Of a DNA stretch of 43,216 nucleotides, positions 33,885 to 42,628 are shown one piece after another. The stretch is from TH-plancto1 sp031431195 (GTDB lineage: Bacteria > Planctomycetota > Planctomycetia > Planctomycetales > Planctomycetaceae). The notes under the pieces were generated by a model. The model made no database searches and had not been told where the DNA came from. It worked only from the letters and a program-made list of their open reading frames with translations. Location: the NCBI GenBank assembly GCA_031431195.1, contig JANPCU010000291.1, positions 1-43,216 of the forward strand, in the 5' to 3' direction. The position numbers and the translations under genes are program-made. Positions within the stretch are counted from its first letter, which is position 1. Each line of letters begins with the position of its first letter.

Positions 33885-35429
33885 TTATCTCACGGGTCTG
33901 TTCAGGATCACGGGGACATCGTTGACTTGCTTAGCCCCGGGCGTGCTACGACCATTCGAAATGTACTGTTGCAGAAGCTCTGTCATTTTCAACACCACTT
34001 CTGGGTGGTCGGTCGACAAGTTGTGGAGTTGTGACAAGTCCTTCCTCAGATCAAACAGCTCTGTCGGCTGTTTGTGCGGCGAGTAGCCGCGTTGTTTCTT
34101 GAACCAATCGGGTTCGCCGAGTTTGCGGTTATCATCGCCGGTCGGAGCGGCAATCAGCACCCAATCCCCTTGGCGAACGGCAAACTTGCCGGAGAACGCA
34201 TGATGTACGGTTGCCTCTCGAAGGGGTTTCTTCAGCGTCTCGCCCAACAATGCAGGCAGGATGTTGTAGCTGTCCACCCCCGCGTTATCGGGCAACTTCA
34301 CATCGAGTAGAGAAGCGACGGTGGCCATCAGGTCGACGTGACAGATCGTTTCGTCGCTCGTTGATCCGGGTTTGATCTGGCCAGGCCAGCGGGCGAGAAA
34401 GGGCACGCGATGGCCCCCTTCCCAAACATCGCGTTTCGCACCGCGCAATCGTCCCATGCTCGCGTGTTGGTACTTCTGAATGCGATCGTAGGCTCCGGGG
34501 TGGACTTCGTTGCTGATCTCCGGTCCGTTATCGCTGGTGAAGATGACGAGGGTGTTGTCGGTGACTTCCGAACGCTGCAACGCAGCGAGCACTTGCCCGA
34601 CCGTCCAATCGGATTGAAACACGAAGTCGCCGTAGTCACCAGCCCCGCTCTTCCCTTTGAACTCTGGGGCCGGAACCACCGGGAAATGGGGCGAGGTCAA
34701 CGGAAAATACAGAAAGAATGGTTGCTTGACCTTCGCTCGCTCTTCCACGAAACGAACAGCTTGCTTGGTCAACTCCGGCAGGACGTTCACCCAATCCCAG
34801 TCCGGCAATGAAGGTCCCTTCTGAAGCTTAAACGGAACAGTCGGGATGCCGACGGTGCGATCGTTCTCGATGAAACAAAACGGCGCATAGTTCGGAACAT
34901 CCGTCCCGAAATAGAAGTCGAACCCGCGCGAGGTCGGACCGTGGGCAATCGGCTGCGTGAAGTCGACGTTGCTCAGATTATCCTCGCCGTTGCTCGGCGG
35001 CTGGCCATCCTTCGTCGGCCATTCCCAGCCGAGATGCCACTTGCCGATGCAGCCCGTCGCGTAGCCATGCTGTTTCAACAACGACGCCACGGTCAGCTGA
35101 TCGGGCGCGATCAGTGGTGGACCCCACGGCCCCATGACTCCCCGCTGTAACCGCGTTCGCCACGCATAACGCCCTGTCAGCAACGCGTATCGGGTCGGTG
35201 TACAGACCGAACTCGGCGAATGGGCATCCGTGAATCGCATGCCCGAGGCCGCCAAAAGATCCAGATGCGGGGTCGGGATCTTCGAGTCGGTGTTGTAGCA
35301 GCCCAGGTCACCATACCCGAGATCATCAGCCAGGATCACAACGATGTTGGGCTGGGAGGATTCCCCGGCAGCGGTAATCGCCAGCAGTACTCCCCAGACG
35401 CAGCATGCGAGTTGCAGAATCGTCTTCAT
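33885..35429 (-). CDS. Secreted arylsulfatase-type sulfatase
   Basis: A 514-residue protein. A signal peptide (MKTILQLACCVWGVLLAITAAG) is followed by QPNIVVILADDLGYGD, where D35-D36 are metal ligands. C76 in SSVCTPTRYALLTGR is the residue converted to formylglycine (C-x-P-x-R, type I sulfatase). Further family motifs are IGKWHLG, FTSDNGPE (metal Asp-Asn) and GAKRDVWEGGHRVPFLARWPG. Substrates of planctomycete sulfatases are usually sulfated polysaccharides or small aryl/alkyl sulfates; this sequence does not choose between them. Start: the ATG at 35429; the frame is open to 35687 but that part lies antisense inside the end of rho. No sulfatase-maturing enzyme gene (AtsB/FGE) is present nearby. 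Confidence 0.95.
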   Translation of the reverse strand: MKTILQLACCVWGVLLAITAAGESSQPNIVVILADDLGYGDLGCYNTDSKIPTPHLDLLAASGMRFTDAHSPSSVCTPTRYALLTGRYAWRTRLQRGVMGPWGPPLIAPDQLTVASLLKQHGYATGCIGKWHLGWEWPTKDGQPPSNGEDNLSNVDFTQPIAHGPTSRGFDFYFGTDVPNYAPFCFIENDRTVGIPTVPFKLQKGPSLPDWDWVNVLPELTKQAVRFVEERAKVKQPFFLYFPLTSPHFPVVPAPEFKGKSGAGDYGDFVFQSDWTVGQVLAALQRSEVTDNTLVIFTSDNGPEISNEVHPGAYDRIQKYQHASMGRLRGAKRDVWEGGHRVPFLARWPGQIKPGSTSDETICHVDLMATVASLLDVKLPDNAGVDSYNILPALLGETLKKPLREATVHHAFSGKFAVRQGDWVLIAAPTGDDNRKLGEPDWFKKQRGYSPHKQPTELFDLRKDLSQLHNLSTDHPEVVLKMTELLQQYISNGRSTPGAKQVNDVPVILNRPVR

Positions 35430-35469
35430 CGTTTTCGTGTCACGCGAAGGGGCAATGGTCGCCCAGTGA

Positions 35470-35495
35470 TAAGAGACAGGCTGGAAGCCTATCCC
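35470..35495. repeat. AGGCTGGAAGCCT hairpin between sulfatase and rho
   Basis: AGAGACAGGCTGGAAGCCTATCCC lies immediately after the rho stop codon on the minus strand, before the sulfatase start. The same unit occurs at 42413-42434 and 42579-42603, where two inverted copies flank a family A element. Confidence 0.6.
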
Positions 35496-35496
35496 A

Positions 35497-37446
35497 CTAC
35501 AGCACCGAGCGGATCTTTTCGAGGAAGTCTTTATTCGTCGGGAACTTCTGGAGAGTGCGGACCAGGGTTTCCATGGCCTCGGTGGTGCTGAGGGCGGCGA
35601 GGCTGCGGCGGAGCATGGTGATGCCTTCGATGACCTCGGGGGCGAGTATCTTCTCGTCGCGGCGGGTGCCGGAGCGGGAGACATCAATGGCGGGCCAGAC
35701 GCGGCGTTCGGCGAGGTCGCGGCTCAGGACCAGTTCCATGTTCCCGGTCCCCTTGAACTCCAGGAAGATCGAATCGTCCATGCGGTTGCCGGTTTCAATG
35801 AGGGCCGTCGCGACCACGGTCAGCGAGCCGCCCTCTTCAAACCGACGGGCGGTGCCGAACATGCGGCGCGGGATTTCGAGGGCGCGGTTATCGAGACCGC
35901 CCGTGCCGATTTTGCTGTCGCGTCCCCCACCAATCCACTTGTTGAACGCACGGGCACAGCGGGTGATGCTGTCCATGAGGATCAGGCAGTGCTTGCCTGA
36001 CTCGGCGAGCCGCTTGCCGCGCTCGATGACCAGCTGGCTGATGCGCACATGGCTTTCGACATCGCGGTCCATCGAGGAGGCGACGACTTCGCCCTTCACA
36101 TTGCGGCGCATGTCAGTGACTTCTTCCGGTCGTTCGTCGACGAGCAACACGATCAGGTGAATCTCCGGATGGTTCTTGGCCACCGAGTTGGCGATGTCCT
36201 GCAACAGCATCGTCTTGCCGCTACGAGGCGGGGCCACGATCAGAGCGCGGGTGCCCTTTCCAATCGGCGTCAGCAGGTCCATGACCCGCATCGTGATCGG
36301 CTGGGTGCCGGTCTCGAGCTTGATCTGCTCATAGGGGTTGATGGGGGTCAGCTCGTCGAAGTTCTTGGTCTTCTCGTAGTGTTCCACCGGGCCGTCGTTG
36401 ATCTGCTTGACATCGACCAATCGCAACCCTTGACCACGCGGCCCCATGCCGACATCGCCGAGGATCTTGATCCCCTCACGCAGCTTGTGCTTCTCGATCA
36501 GCGAGCCCGAGACGAAGGCGTCCGTCTCCTCGGCTCCGTAGTCATTCTTGGCCAGACGCAGGAAGCCGTACCCCTTCGGGTGCAGTTCCAAGACGCCGGT
36601 CATTGGCTCCAGTTCCCCCACGACATCCCCGGTCGGGAGGGGGGCGTTTTGCAAGTATCGAGACTGACGATCCCCGGAGGAACTGCTGACGCTGCGACGC
36701 TCGCCGCGACCGCGTCGGCCTTCGGACTGGGGCTGAGATTGTGGGGAGGGGCGTCCATAGCGGCCAGCGGGGGCCGGTCCGCGATCCGAGGGACCACGGG
36801 ATGAGGACTGTCCCCGGTCGGACTGGCTGCCCCGGTCGGACGGCCCGCGCGAGCTGCCGCCCCGGTCGCGGCTCGCTTGCGGGGTGCGGGACGGTGCGGG
36901 AGCGCGGGCTGCGATGGAGCGCGGTCCGGTGGAGCGTTGGCCGGTGCTGGACTGACCCTCACCACCACGACCGCGCCGGCGGCGGCGAGGTCGGCGTCCT
37001 CCGTCATCGCGATCCTGGTTCGAGGTGTCGCCTCGGTCGCCATCGTCGTGAACTCGCTCGCCTCGACCATCGTCTTCACGGGGGCGGCGATCATCATCGT
37101 GGGACTGCACAGCCCGCGAGGAAGATTCCCGTTCTGCGCGAGGCGGCTCCGGGGCCGCCTCGGGGGCCGGACTGATCACACGCGGCTTGCTGGCAATGGT
37201 GCGGCGACGGCGAGAACCTTCCTCGGCAGACGGGGCGTCCGCGGAGGGCTCTGCCTTGCGGCCCGAGTCACGACTCGGCCCACGGCTAGAACTTCGCGTA
37301 TCGTCCGACAGCCCAGCCCCGAAATCATTGTCGGAGGCCCGTTCGAATTCGAACGATTGCAACTTCTCACTGACGGGGCCTTCTCCAGACGAAGAACTGG
37401 TACGTCGGGTGGGACGCTTCGAAGAACTCGGACGATCGGTCGGCAT
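35497..37446 (-). CDS. rho: Transcription termination factor Rho with a long disordered N-terminus
   Basis: A 649-residue protein; E. coli Rho has 419. The hexameric RNA helicase binds C-rich RNA and ends transcription. Residues 1 to about 275 are a low-complexity region rich in Arg, Ser, Gly, Asp and Pro (RRPRRRRRGRGGEG and many DRGxSxRGPSDRG repeats). Then comes the cold-shock-like RNA-binding domain (GVLELHPKGYGFLR near 282), the Q-loop and P-loop APPRSGKTMLL (K411), LIVLLVDERPEEVTDM, the ILMDSITRCARAFN Walker B/R-loop and GGSLTVVATALIETGNRMDD. All motor motifs are intact. Start: the ATG at 37446 (MPTDRPSSSKRPTRR), with GGAA about six bases upstream; extension to 37569 is unlikely. It is separated from the sulfatase gene by a small hairpin. 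Confidence 0.95.
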   Translation of the reverse strand: MPTDRPSSSKRPTRRTSSSSGEGPVSEKLQSFEFERASDNDFGAGLSDDTRSSSRGPSRDSGRKAEPSADAPSAEEGSRRRRTIASKPRVISPAPEAAPEPPRAERESSSRAVQSHDDDRRPREDDGRGERVHDDGDRGDTSNQDRDDGGRRPRRRRRGRGGEGQSSTGQRSTGPRSIAARAPAPSRTPQASRDRGGSSRGPSDRGSQSDRGQSSSRGPSDRGPAPAGRYGRPSPQSQPQSEGRRGRGERRSVSSSSGDRQSRYLQNAPLPTGDVVGELEPMTGVLELHPKGYGFLRLAKNDYGAEETDAFVSGSLIEKHKLREGIKILGDVGMGPRGQGLRLVDVKQINDGPVEHYEKTKNFDELTPINPYEQIKLETGTQPITMRVMDLLTPIGKGTRALIVAPPRSGKTMLLQDIANSVAKNHPEIHLIVLLVDERPEEVTDMRRNVKGEVVASSMDRDVESHVRISQLVIERGKRLAESGKHCLILMDSITRCARAFNKWIGGGRDSKIGTGGLDNRALEIPRRMFGTARRFEEGGSLTVVATALIETGNRMDDSIFLEFKGTGNMELVLSRDLAERRVWPAIDVSRSGTRRDEKILAPEVIEGITMLRRSLAALSTTEAMETLVRTLQKFPTNKDFLEKIRSVL

Positions 37447-38532
37447 GAAAGATTCCAAAAAAGCACACTCAGCAGTGACCAAGCAGCCGCCAAAACGCGG
37501 TCGATTCGACAGCGAGGCGAAAAAAGTTTTGCAGCTGGGGCGAGTGGGACAGCATTGAGTGAAGGACACTCATCACAAGGTTTGTGGGAACGAAAAGAGT
37601 CAACAGAGGCTCGCTGCCAATTCCGCTGCCGGTCACCCCACGAAGGGATTCCCGCGACACCTGGAGGTCAGGGACTCGCCACCGAACGAACCCTTGTTCG
37701 CCCGTCAGAGTCCCCGATCAGCATCTGCAACTCGTGCCAGATGAGAATCCTCAGACAGCGAGTGGCTGTCTGCTCACACGGAAAAAAGGAACGGACTACG
37801 AAATGACATTGGAACAGGACGGCCCAATCCGTGAGATCAGCATCCTGAGTCCACCGGACAAATCGGTTCCGGGAAGCCCCCGGCAACATCTTCCAGTGCG
37901 GGGCAGTTGCCAGCGAGTCTCGGTTTCCACCGCCAAACTCGTGCCCCCGAAGGTTCGAGTGGTTCGCAATGCAGCGACTCGACGAATGGAACACTTGCTG
38001 GGGAGGGGATGATTCAACCCGCCGGAGCAAACATCCCCAATGCGGGAGTTGGCTTTACGAAACAGATGCCGAGCAACGACATCCACCACACAGCACACTT
38101 CACCTAAACCGGGGTGACTCACCGCAGAAATCGACAGGCACCCGCAGCAACCTCAGACAGAATACTAACTCAGTGAGTCGTTCTGTCAAACGAAGTTAAG
38201 GAAACTATCGGCGATCCGAGCCGGTAAAGTCAAGCCGGGGTACGCCACGAATCGCGATAAATCAACGAATGATGCGGATTCAGCCGAGGTGAGCCAGCCG
38301 CCCGAGAAGCGATTCCGCTGAGGGGGCAACGCTCAATGTGCAGTCTTTCGCTGTGGAGTACGGTTCCGCTATGCCCGTAGCTCATGTCGCTCCGCGACTG
38401 AGACTCCTCCCGCTGGACACTATTTCGGGCCGTGCGTGAGTGGGGGCTTTGACAGGCGGAATGCGAGTCGCGGAGCGACATCGCCTCCGGTCTATCGTGT
38501 TCACTGAAGTGGCTTCGGCCTCCCCGGCAGGA
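37447..38532. other. Long intergenic region upstream of rho
   Basis: About 1.1 kb without a convincing gene. ORFs on both strands (for example one read from an ATG at 37802, 70 codons, ending 38012) have no domain, poor spacing to AAAGGAAC, and overlap one another. The right part has a perfect 16-bp inverted repeat, ATGTCGCTCCGCGACT at 38384-38399 and its complement at 38466-38481, of a type common in planctomycete gaps. The left part should hold the rho promoter and leader; I do not see a clear -35/-10 pair. Confidence 0.5.
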
Positions 38533-39588
38533 CTATCGCGCGACCGCTTCGATCACGCGCCGACTCACCGGCAGGCGGAGCTGGGTCGGGACGTCTCCCC
38601 CAGCCGATGGAGTCCCAGCGGGGGCGGGGGCCTCCAGAGATTTGCCAGCCAGCTCACGCAGCGGACGTGTGATCATCGCCAAGGGGGCCAGTGTCTTGGG
38701 ACTCTGCGAGCGGATCACCACATCTTCACCGCCCTCTGGTCCCGCCTTGGCAGCTGTCCGCAGTGGTGGGTTCGTCCGAGTGGCCCCGGATCCTGCTGCT
38801 GGAGTTCCGTTCACGGCATATTGAGCATCGCGCGGCAGGCTCGGGCTGCCTGCGATCACCCATTGGCCCCAGTTCTGTTCCAGCTCGTTGACCGATGCGA
38901 AGCCGTAGTGCTTCTCAATCGCCGAGTCCCACCCGCTGCTGAGTGCGTCACCCAGAAAGTCGAGGTAAACCCGCTTCCCTTCGGCCCCGGTCCTCTGCAC
39001 CAGAAACTCGGCGAGCGAGTACCCCTCGGCGTATAGTGTATAGAGATCCTCGGGGTTGGAGGGATACTCGCGAATCCCAAACAGGGTTTGCAGCGGCATC
39101 TGTTTACGCTTGCTGAATACCCGATTGAGCAGGTCGACCTGCCTGAGCCGCTCACTGGGATGCTCGACCAGCGTCGCCGCGCCTTCATCGGCCCAACGCG
39201 GTAAGGGACGCCGAAACTTCGACGCGAAAATCGTGTGGCAGACCTCATGCGGTACGACCGAATCCAGCACTCGCTCGAGCGACCCACGGACCCGCATATC
39301 CCAGCTGTGGACTTGGCCGTCTTCGAAGGTGAAGGTGGTGGACCCACTGGCTCCCATCGTGCCGACAGTCACTTGAATCGGGCAGGGGTTCGCCCATCGA
39401 GGCAATTCAGCCCCAGTCCACTCCTTCGCGAGGACCTTCCGAAAATACTCGGCGGTGCGGGCGACCTGCTCGGCGACCTGGGGGTCAGGAGCATGAGCCA
39501 CAAAATTCGGGGTGGCAAACGAAGCTCCGGCAGCCGCGCGGACGAGCAAGAGGGAAACGACAATTCCCGAGATCCATCGAATCCGCAT
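38533..39588 (-). CDS. Secreted HExxH metallopeptidase-like protein (peptidase MA-type)
   Basis: About 351 residues from the ATG at 39588 (MRIRWISGIVVSLLLV); an ATG at 39597 adds three residues but sits right against its GGAG. A signal peptide ends near AAAGAS. The zinc motif is PHEVCHTIFASKF (H114-E-V-C-H118 in this numbering), followed after about 17 residues by RWADEGAATLVE, whose glutamate would be the third ligand of a gluzincin. Then come YAEGYSLAEFLV and helical segments. The last 90 residues are a Pro/Ala-rich tail. Planctomycetes have many such proteins of unknown substrate (some called DUF1570-like). A second one lies at 41130. Confidence 0.75.
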   Translation of the reverse strand: MRIRWISGIVVSLLLVRAAAGASFATPNFVAHAPDPQVAEQVARTAEYFRKVLAKEWTGAELPRWANPCPIQVTVGTMGASGSTTFTFEDGQVHSWDMRVRGSLERVLDSVVPHEVCHTIFASKFRRPLPRWADEGAATLVEHPSERLRQVDLLNRVFSKRKQMPLQTLFGIREYPSNPEDLYTLYAEGYSLAEFLVQRTGAEGKRVYLDFLGDALSSGWDSAIEKHYGFASVNELEQNWGQWVIAGSPSLPRDAQYAVNGTPAAGSGATRTNPPLRTAAKAGPEGGEDVVIRSQSPKTLAPLAMITRPLRELAGKSLEAPAPAGTPSAGGDVPTQLRLPVSRRVIEAVAR

Positions 39589-39835
39589 TGCGTCCATGCT
39601 CCGAGAGGTCTAGCTTCCCCCGACGGCATCATGCTCTGAATGGGGGGAGGGACTCGCTTCTAAGGCAAACGCTGCGCCGTGAGTCATTGAGATATTGGCA
39701 CTTCACCGTATCTGTCTTCGAGACAGCCACTTGTGGAGAGGTCATCATGGATAACAGACCTCGTGCTTGGTAAGTCTTGCAAAATAAGCAGCTCCGCTGA
39801 GCAAAGCATGCCGGACTCGATCGAGTGCAATTTCG

Positions 39836-40229
39836 AGTGCGAGACGCACTTTGCCTCCCCAGCGATGGCACACGGAATTCCGCCCAGGCTCCTCATCCGG
39901 GGGAATGTGAAACGCAGAGGACGCCGAGATCGCCGAGGAACAGCAGAACTGAACAGAGACGTACCGTCGACCGGGAAGCAGCCTCACCCCCAAAAAATTC
40001 TCCGCGTCCTCCGCACCCTCTGCGTTTCCACTCTTGTCCTTTGCCCGCCAACAAGCTGCCGCCCCGACCCGGGGAGCACGTTCGTCCCGGTGATGACGCT
40101 GGTCCCGCACCAGCCTCCTCTGGATTTGGTGCAGCCACGGCCTCAATGGCCAGCGCAGTGAATCACCCAATCATGCCGAGTCCACCGGGCGATCCTCGGG
40201 AACAATCATCAAGTGCGTCTCGCACTCCG
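39836..40229. repeat. Family B island, complete copy without insertion
   Basis: Left end GAGTGCGAGACGCACTTTGC at 39836, right end AAGTGCGTCTCGCACTCC at 40211-40228: an inverted pair of about 17 bases. The interior is the same as 21239-21746 without the family A element: GCGATGGCACACGGAATTCC, CATCCGGGGGAATGTGAAAC, GCAGAGGACGCCGAGATCGC, the inverted arm TTCTCCGCGTCCTCCGCACC, then GTGATGACGCTGGTCCCGCA, CACGGCCTCAATGGCC and GCGATCCTCGGGAACAATCA. It occupies most of the gap between two divergent genes (39589-40383). Confidence 0.8.
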
Positions 40230-40383
40230 TGATTTCCGTATCCGCAATCTGCTCTGGACTTGTGGCAAATCTTCCGAGTAAAAGCCTCCCGAGAATGCCA
40301 CTTGAGGATGCGCCAGCAGCGTATGGCCTTCGGTGGTTCAGCGTGACGCCAAGATGATCGAAAACACTGGCAAGGATGCCTTG

Positions 40384-41079
40384 ATGCACACGATTTCGAC
40401 ACCTGTTGAGCAGAGTTCAGGGATTGGAGCGACGATTTTGAATGCTTCGGCATCAGTGCCGGTTCTGGCTTCCGTCAAAAAGTCGTATGCGTATCGCACC
40501 CGCATGTGGATGACGGGAATCTCGCTGGGAGTGGGTTTCCTTCTGACCGCATTGATGCGTCCGCTGGCTCCGCTGTCTGCTCCCTGGGACTTGAGTCTCA
40601 ACGCTCTGGGCTGGTTGGTGTTCTTTGTGGGAGCTGCGATTCGGGTCTGGTCATCGACCTATATCTGTGACCGCAAGAGTCGCGATGTGGTGCGAACGGG
40701 GCCGTATTCGGTGTGTCGCAACCCCTTGTATTGGGGGACGTTCCTGATGGTAGCGGCCTTCCCGATTCTGCTCCAGAGTCCGATACTGGCCGTTTCGATG
40801 CTGCCGCCGATTCTGCTCTACCTGTTTGCGGTGGTCCCGGTCGAAGAGGCGGTGATGGCCAGTCGGCATGGGGCTGAGTATGCCGCCTATTGCCAGGCGG
40901 TCTCCCGTTGGTGGCCGAACGTCCTGGGTTACACGAAGGGCGATCCCCTCGATGGCAAGTCCGTCGGGTTCTACGGCGAGTGTTCCCGCCTCCTCTGGTG
41001 GCTGGGGCTGGCCGTGGGGTTTCAGGTGCTGTTCCACTTCCAAAACGCAGCGTGGTGGATACATCCCCTGCACTGGTGA
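40384..41079 (+). CDS. Isoprenylcysteine carboxyl methyltransferase-like membrane protein
   Basis: 231 residues from the ATG at 40384 (MHTISTPVEQ), with AAGGA six to seven bases upstream; in-frame starts at 40354 (ATG) and 40333 (GTG) are possible. It has about five membrane segments, including GISLGVGFLLTALM, ALGWLVFFVGAAIRVW and ILAVSMLPPILLYLFAV. The ICMT/PEMT-type core is present: VRTGPYSVCRNPLYWGTFL and VPVEEAVMASRHGAEYAAYCQAVSRWWP, whose E-x(n)-Y and RxxxW-like residues bind SAM in the family. In bacteria such proteins methylate lipids, quinone precursors or small molecules rather than prenylated proteins; the substrate is unknown. It is followed by the metallopeptidase-like gene after 50 bp on the same strand. 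Confidence 0.82.
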   Translation: MHTISTPVEQSSGIGATILNASASVPVLASVKKSYAYRTRMWMTGISLGVGFLLTALMRPLAPLSAPWDLSLNALGWLVFFVGAAIRVWSSTYICDRKSRDVVRTGPYSVCRNPLYWGTFLMVAAFPILLQSPILAVSMLPPILLYLFAVVPVEEAVMASRHGAEYAAYCQAVSRWWPNVLGYTKGDPLDGKSVGFYGECSRLLWWLGLAVGFQVLFHFQNAAWWIHPLHW

Positions 41080-41129
41080 TAGACTCTCTCGCGGGCGACA
41101 GGGGAGTCGACCCACTGGGAGATCGATTC

Positions 41130-42377
41130 ATGTCTCGCGTATTGACGTATTGTCTACTGGTCTGGCTGGGGCTGCTGGCCGCCTGTGCCGCTCCGCTCGT
41201 CGCTCAAAGCAAGCGAGCGCCCAAGGCTCCCCCTAAAGTCGAGGTGCGTGTCGAGGAGAAGGCGGGCGAGCCCCCGCTCTATCGCACTCGCAACTTTGCG
41301 GTCAAAACCGATATCCCGGACGAGGAAGCGAGAGAGCTGCTACAGCGTCTGGAGACGATGCTGGTCCTGATCAGTAAGTACTGGGGTCGTCCGAATTCGC
41401 AGTCGATCGACATGTTCGTGGTACGCGATGTCTCGAAGTGGCCCGCTGGGCTGCTAGACGGCGAAGGACTTCAGCACATTCAGTCCGGAGGCGGCGTGAC
41501 GCTGGGGCAGACCCAACAGAACTCTCGCACGGGTGAGATCCTGGCCAGCCGCGCGGTCGTCTACGCCATTGCGGATCGAGGCACTCCTCAGCATGAAGCC
41601 GTCCATGCCTACTGCATGCTGAATTTCGGTCGCACCGGCCCAACTTGGTACTCGGAAGGCATGGCCGAAATGGGCCAGTATTGGAAGGACGGGGACTTCG
41701 CCGTCAACATCCATCCCGAAGTCCTCAAGTACCTCAAAGCCGAAGAACCCAAACCCCTCACCGAAATCACCAGCCTCGCTCAAGTCACCGGCGACAGCTG
41801 GCAGAACTATGCCTGGCGCTGGGCGCTGTGTCATCTGCTCGCCAACAACACCAACTATGCCCCGCGTTTTCACCCACTCGGGATGTCCCTGCTGAACGGC
41901 CAGCGCTCCAGCTTCGAAGATGTCTACGGCCCCATGGCCAAGGAGATCTCGTTCGAGTATCTCCAGTTCCTCAAGAATTTCGATCAGGGCTATCGCGCCG
42001 ATCTCTGCAGCTGGGACTGGAAGGCCAAATTCAATGGCGTCCTGACCCGCCCGATTAACGCCAAGATCAAGGCGGCGGGCGGCTGGCAGCCCTCGCGGCT
42101 CTTCGTCAAGGAAGGCGAAAGCTACACGTACTCCACGAAGGGCGAGTGGTCACTGGCCAAGGATGCCGTCAAGGTGACAGCTGCAGGAGCCGAGGACGGA
42201 AAGGGCCGACTGGAAGCGGTGATCTTCCACGACTATGAACTCAGCGATCCGATCGAACTGGGCGAGGATGGAAAGTTCACAGCCCCGGTCGAGGGGAAAC
42301 TCTTCCTGCGTTGTCGAGATTCCTGGGCCGAGTTGGGCGACAACTCCGGAGAGATCACCGTCAAGTTTGAGAAATAG
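41130..42377 (+). CDS. Secreted HExxH metallopeptidase-like protein, second copy type
   Basis: A 415-residue protein. The ATG at 41130 has GGGAG seven to eight bases upstream; the frame is open further upstream, antisense or out of frame to the methyltransferase gene. The signal peptide is MSRVLTYCLLVWLGLLAACAAPLVAQ; AAC could also be a lipobox. The mature part starts with a FAVKTDIPDEEARELLQRLETM segment typical of DUF1570-like proteins. The zinc motif is H155-E-A-V-H159 with E176 (WYSEGMAEM) as likely third ligand. After about residue 330 there is a small beta domain (KLFLRCRDSWAELGDNSGEITVKF) that may bind sugar or close the fold. Function and substrate are unknown. Confidence 0.8.
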   Translation: MSRVLTYCLLVWLGLLAACAAPLVAQSKRAPKAPPKVEVRVEEKAGEPPLYRTRNFAVKTDIPDEEARELLQRLETMLVLISKYWGRPNSQSIDMFVVRDVSKWPAGLLDGEGLQHIQSGGGVTLGQTQQNSRTGEILASRAVVYAIADRGTPQHEAVHAYCMLNFGRTGPTWYSEGMAEMGQYWKDGDFAVNIHPEVLKYLKAEEPKPLTEITSLAQVTGDSWQNYAWRWALCHLLANNTNYAPRFHPLGMSLLNGQRSSFEDVYGPMAKEISFEYLQFLKNFDQGYRADLCSWDWKAKFNGVLTRPINAKIKAAGGWQPSRLFVKEGESYTYSTKGEWSLAKDAVKVTAAGAEDGKGRLEAVIFHDYELSDPIELGEDGKFTAPVEGKLFLRCRDSWAELGDNSGEITVKFEK

Positions 42378-42412
42378 CTCGGACCGGCCAGCAATACGGC
42401 CAGCAAAGCGGG

Positions 42413-42603
42413 CCGTGGGATAGGCTTCCAGCCTGTCATTGTACTCGACGCGGGGAGCCATGAGAAATTTTGTAGGAGGGACGTCCTCGTCCGTCCGTGT
42501 AGAAAACTTCGGCAAGCGACGGACGAGGACGTCCGTCGTACGTCTCATTCTGGCCCGGACGAAGTATATCTGTGAGAAGACAGGCTGGAAGCCTGTCCTA
42601 CGG
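42413..42603. repeat. Family A element, copy 6, flanked by inverted AGGCTTCCAGCCT units
   Basis: The family A copy spans 42440-42568 (TGTACTCGACGCGGGGAGCC...GACGAAGTATA) with the usual GGACGTCCTCGTCCGTC interior. It is flanked by CCGTGGGATAGGCTTCCAGC (42413 onward) and its inverted counterpart GACAGGCTGGAAGCCTGTCC (42579-42598), which match at about 20 of 22 positions. Confidence 0.78.
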
Positions 42604-42628
42604 AGCAGACAAGTCTGCCCTGATCGCC

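Noticed and set aside
33486..34034. A 182-codon plus-strand ORF overlapping the sulfatase end
   Set aside because: It has no recognisable domain and its second part is antisense to well-conserved sulfatase sequence.
37802..38012. A 70-codon ORF upstream of rho
   Set aside because: The ribosome-binding site is too far away, composition is not protein-like, and an antisense ORF overlaps fully.
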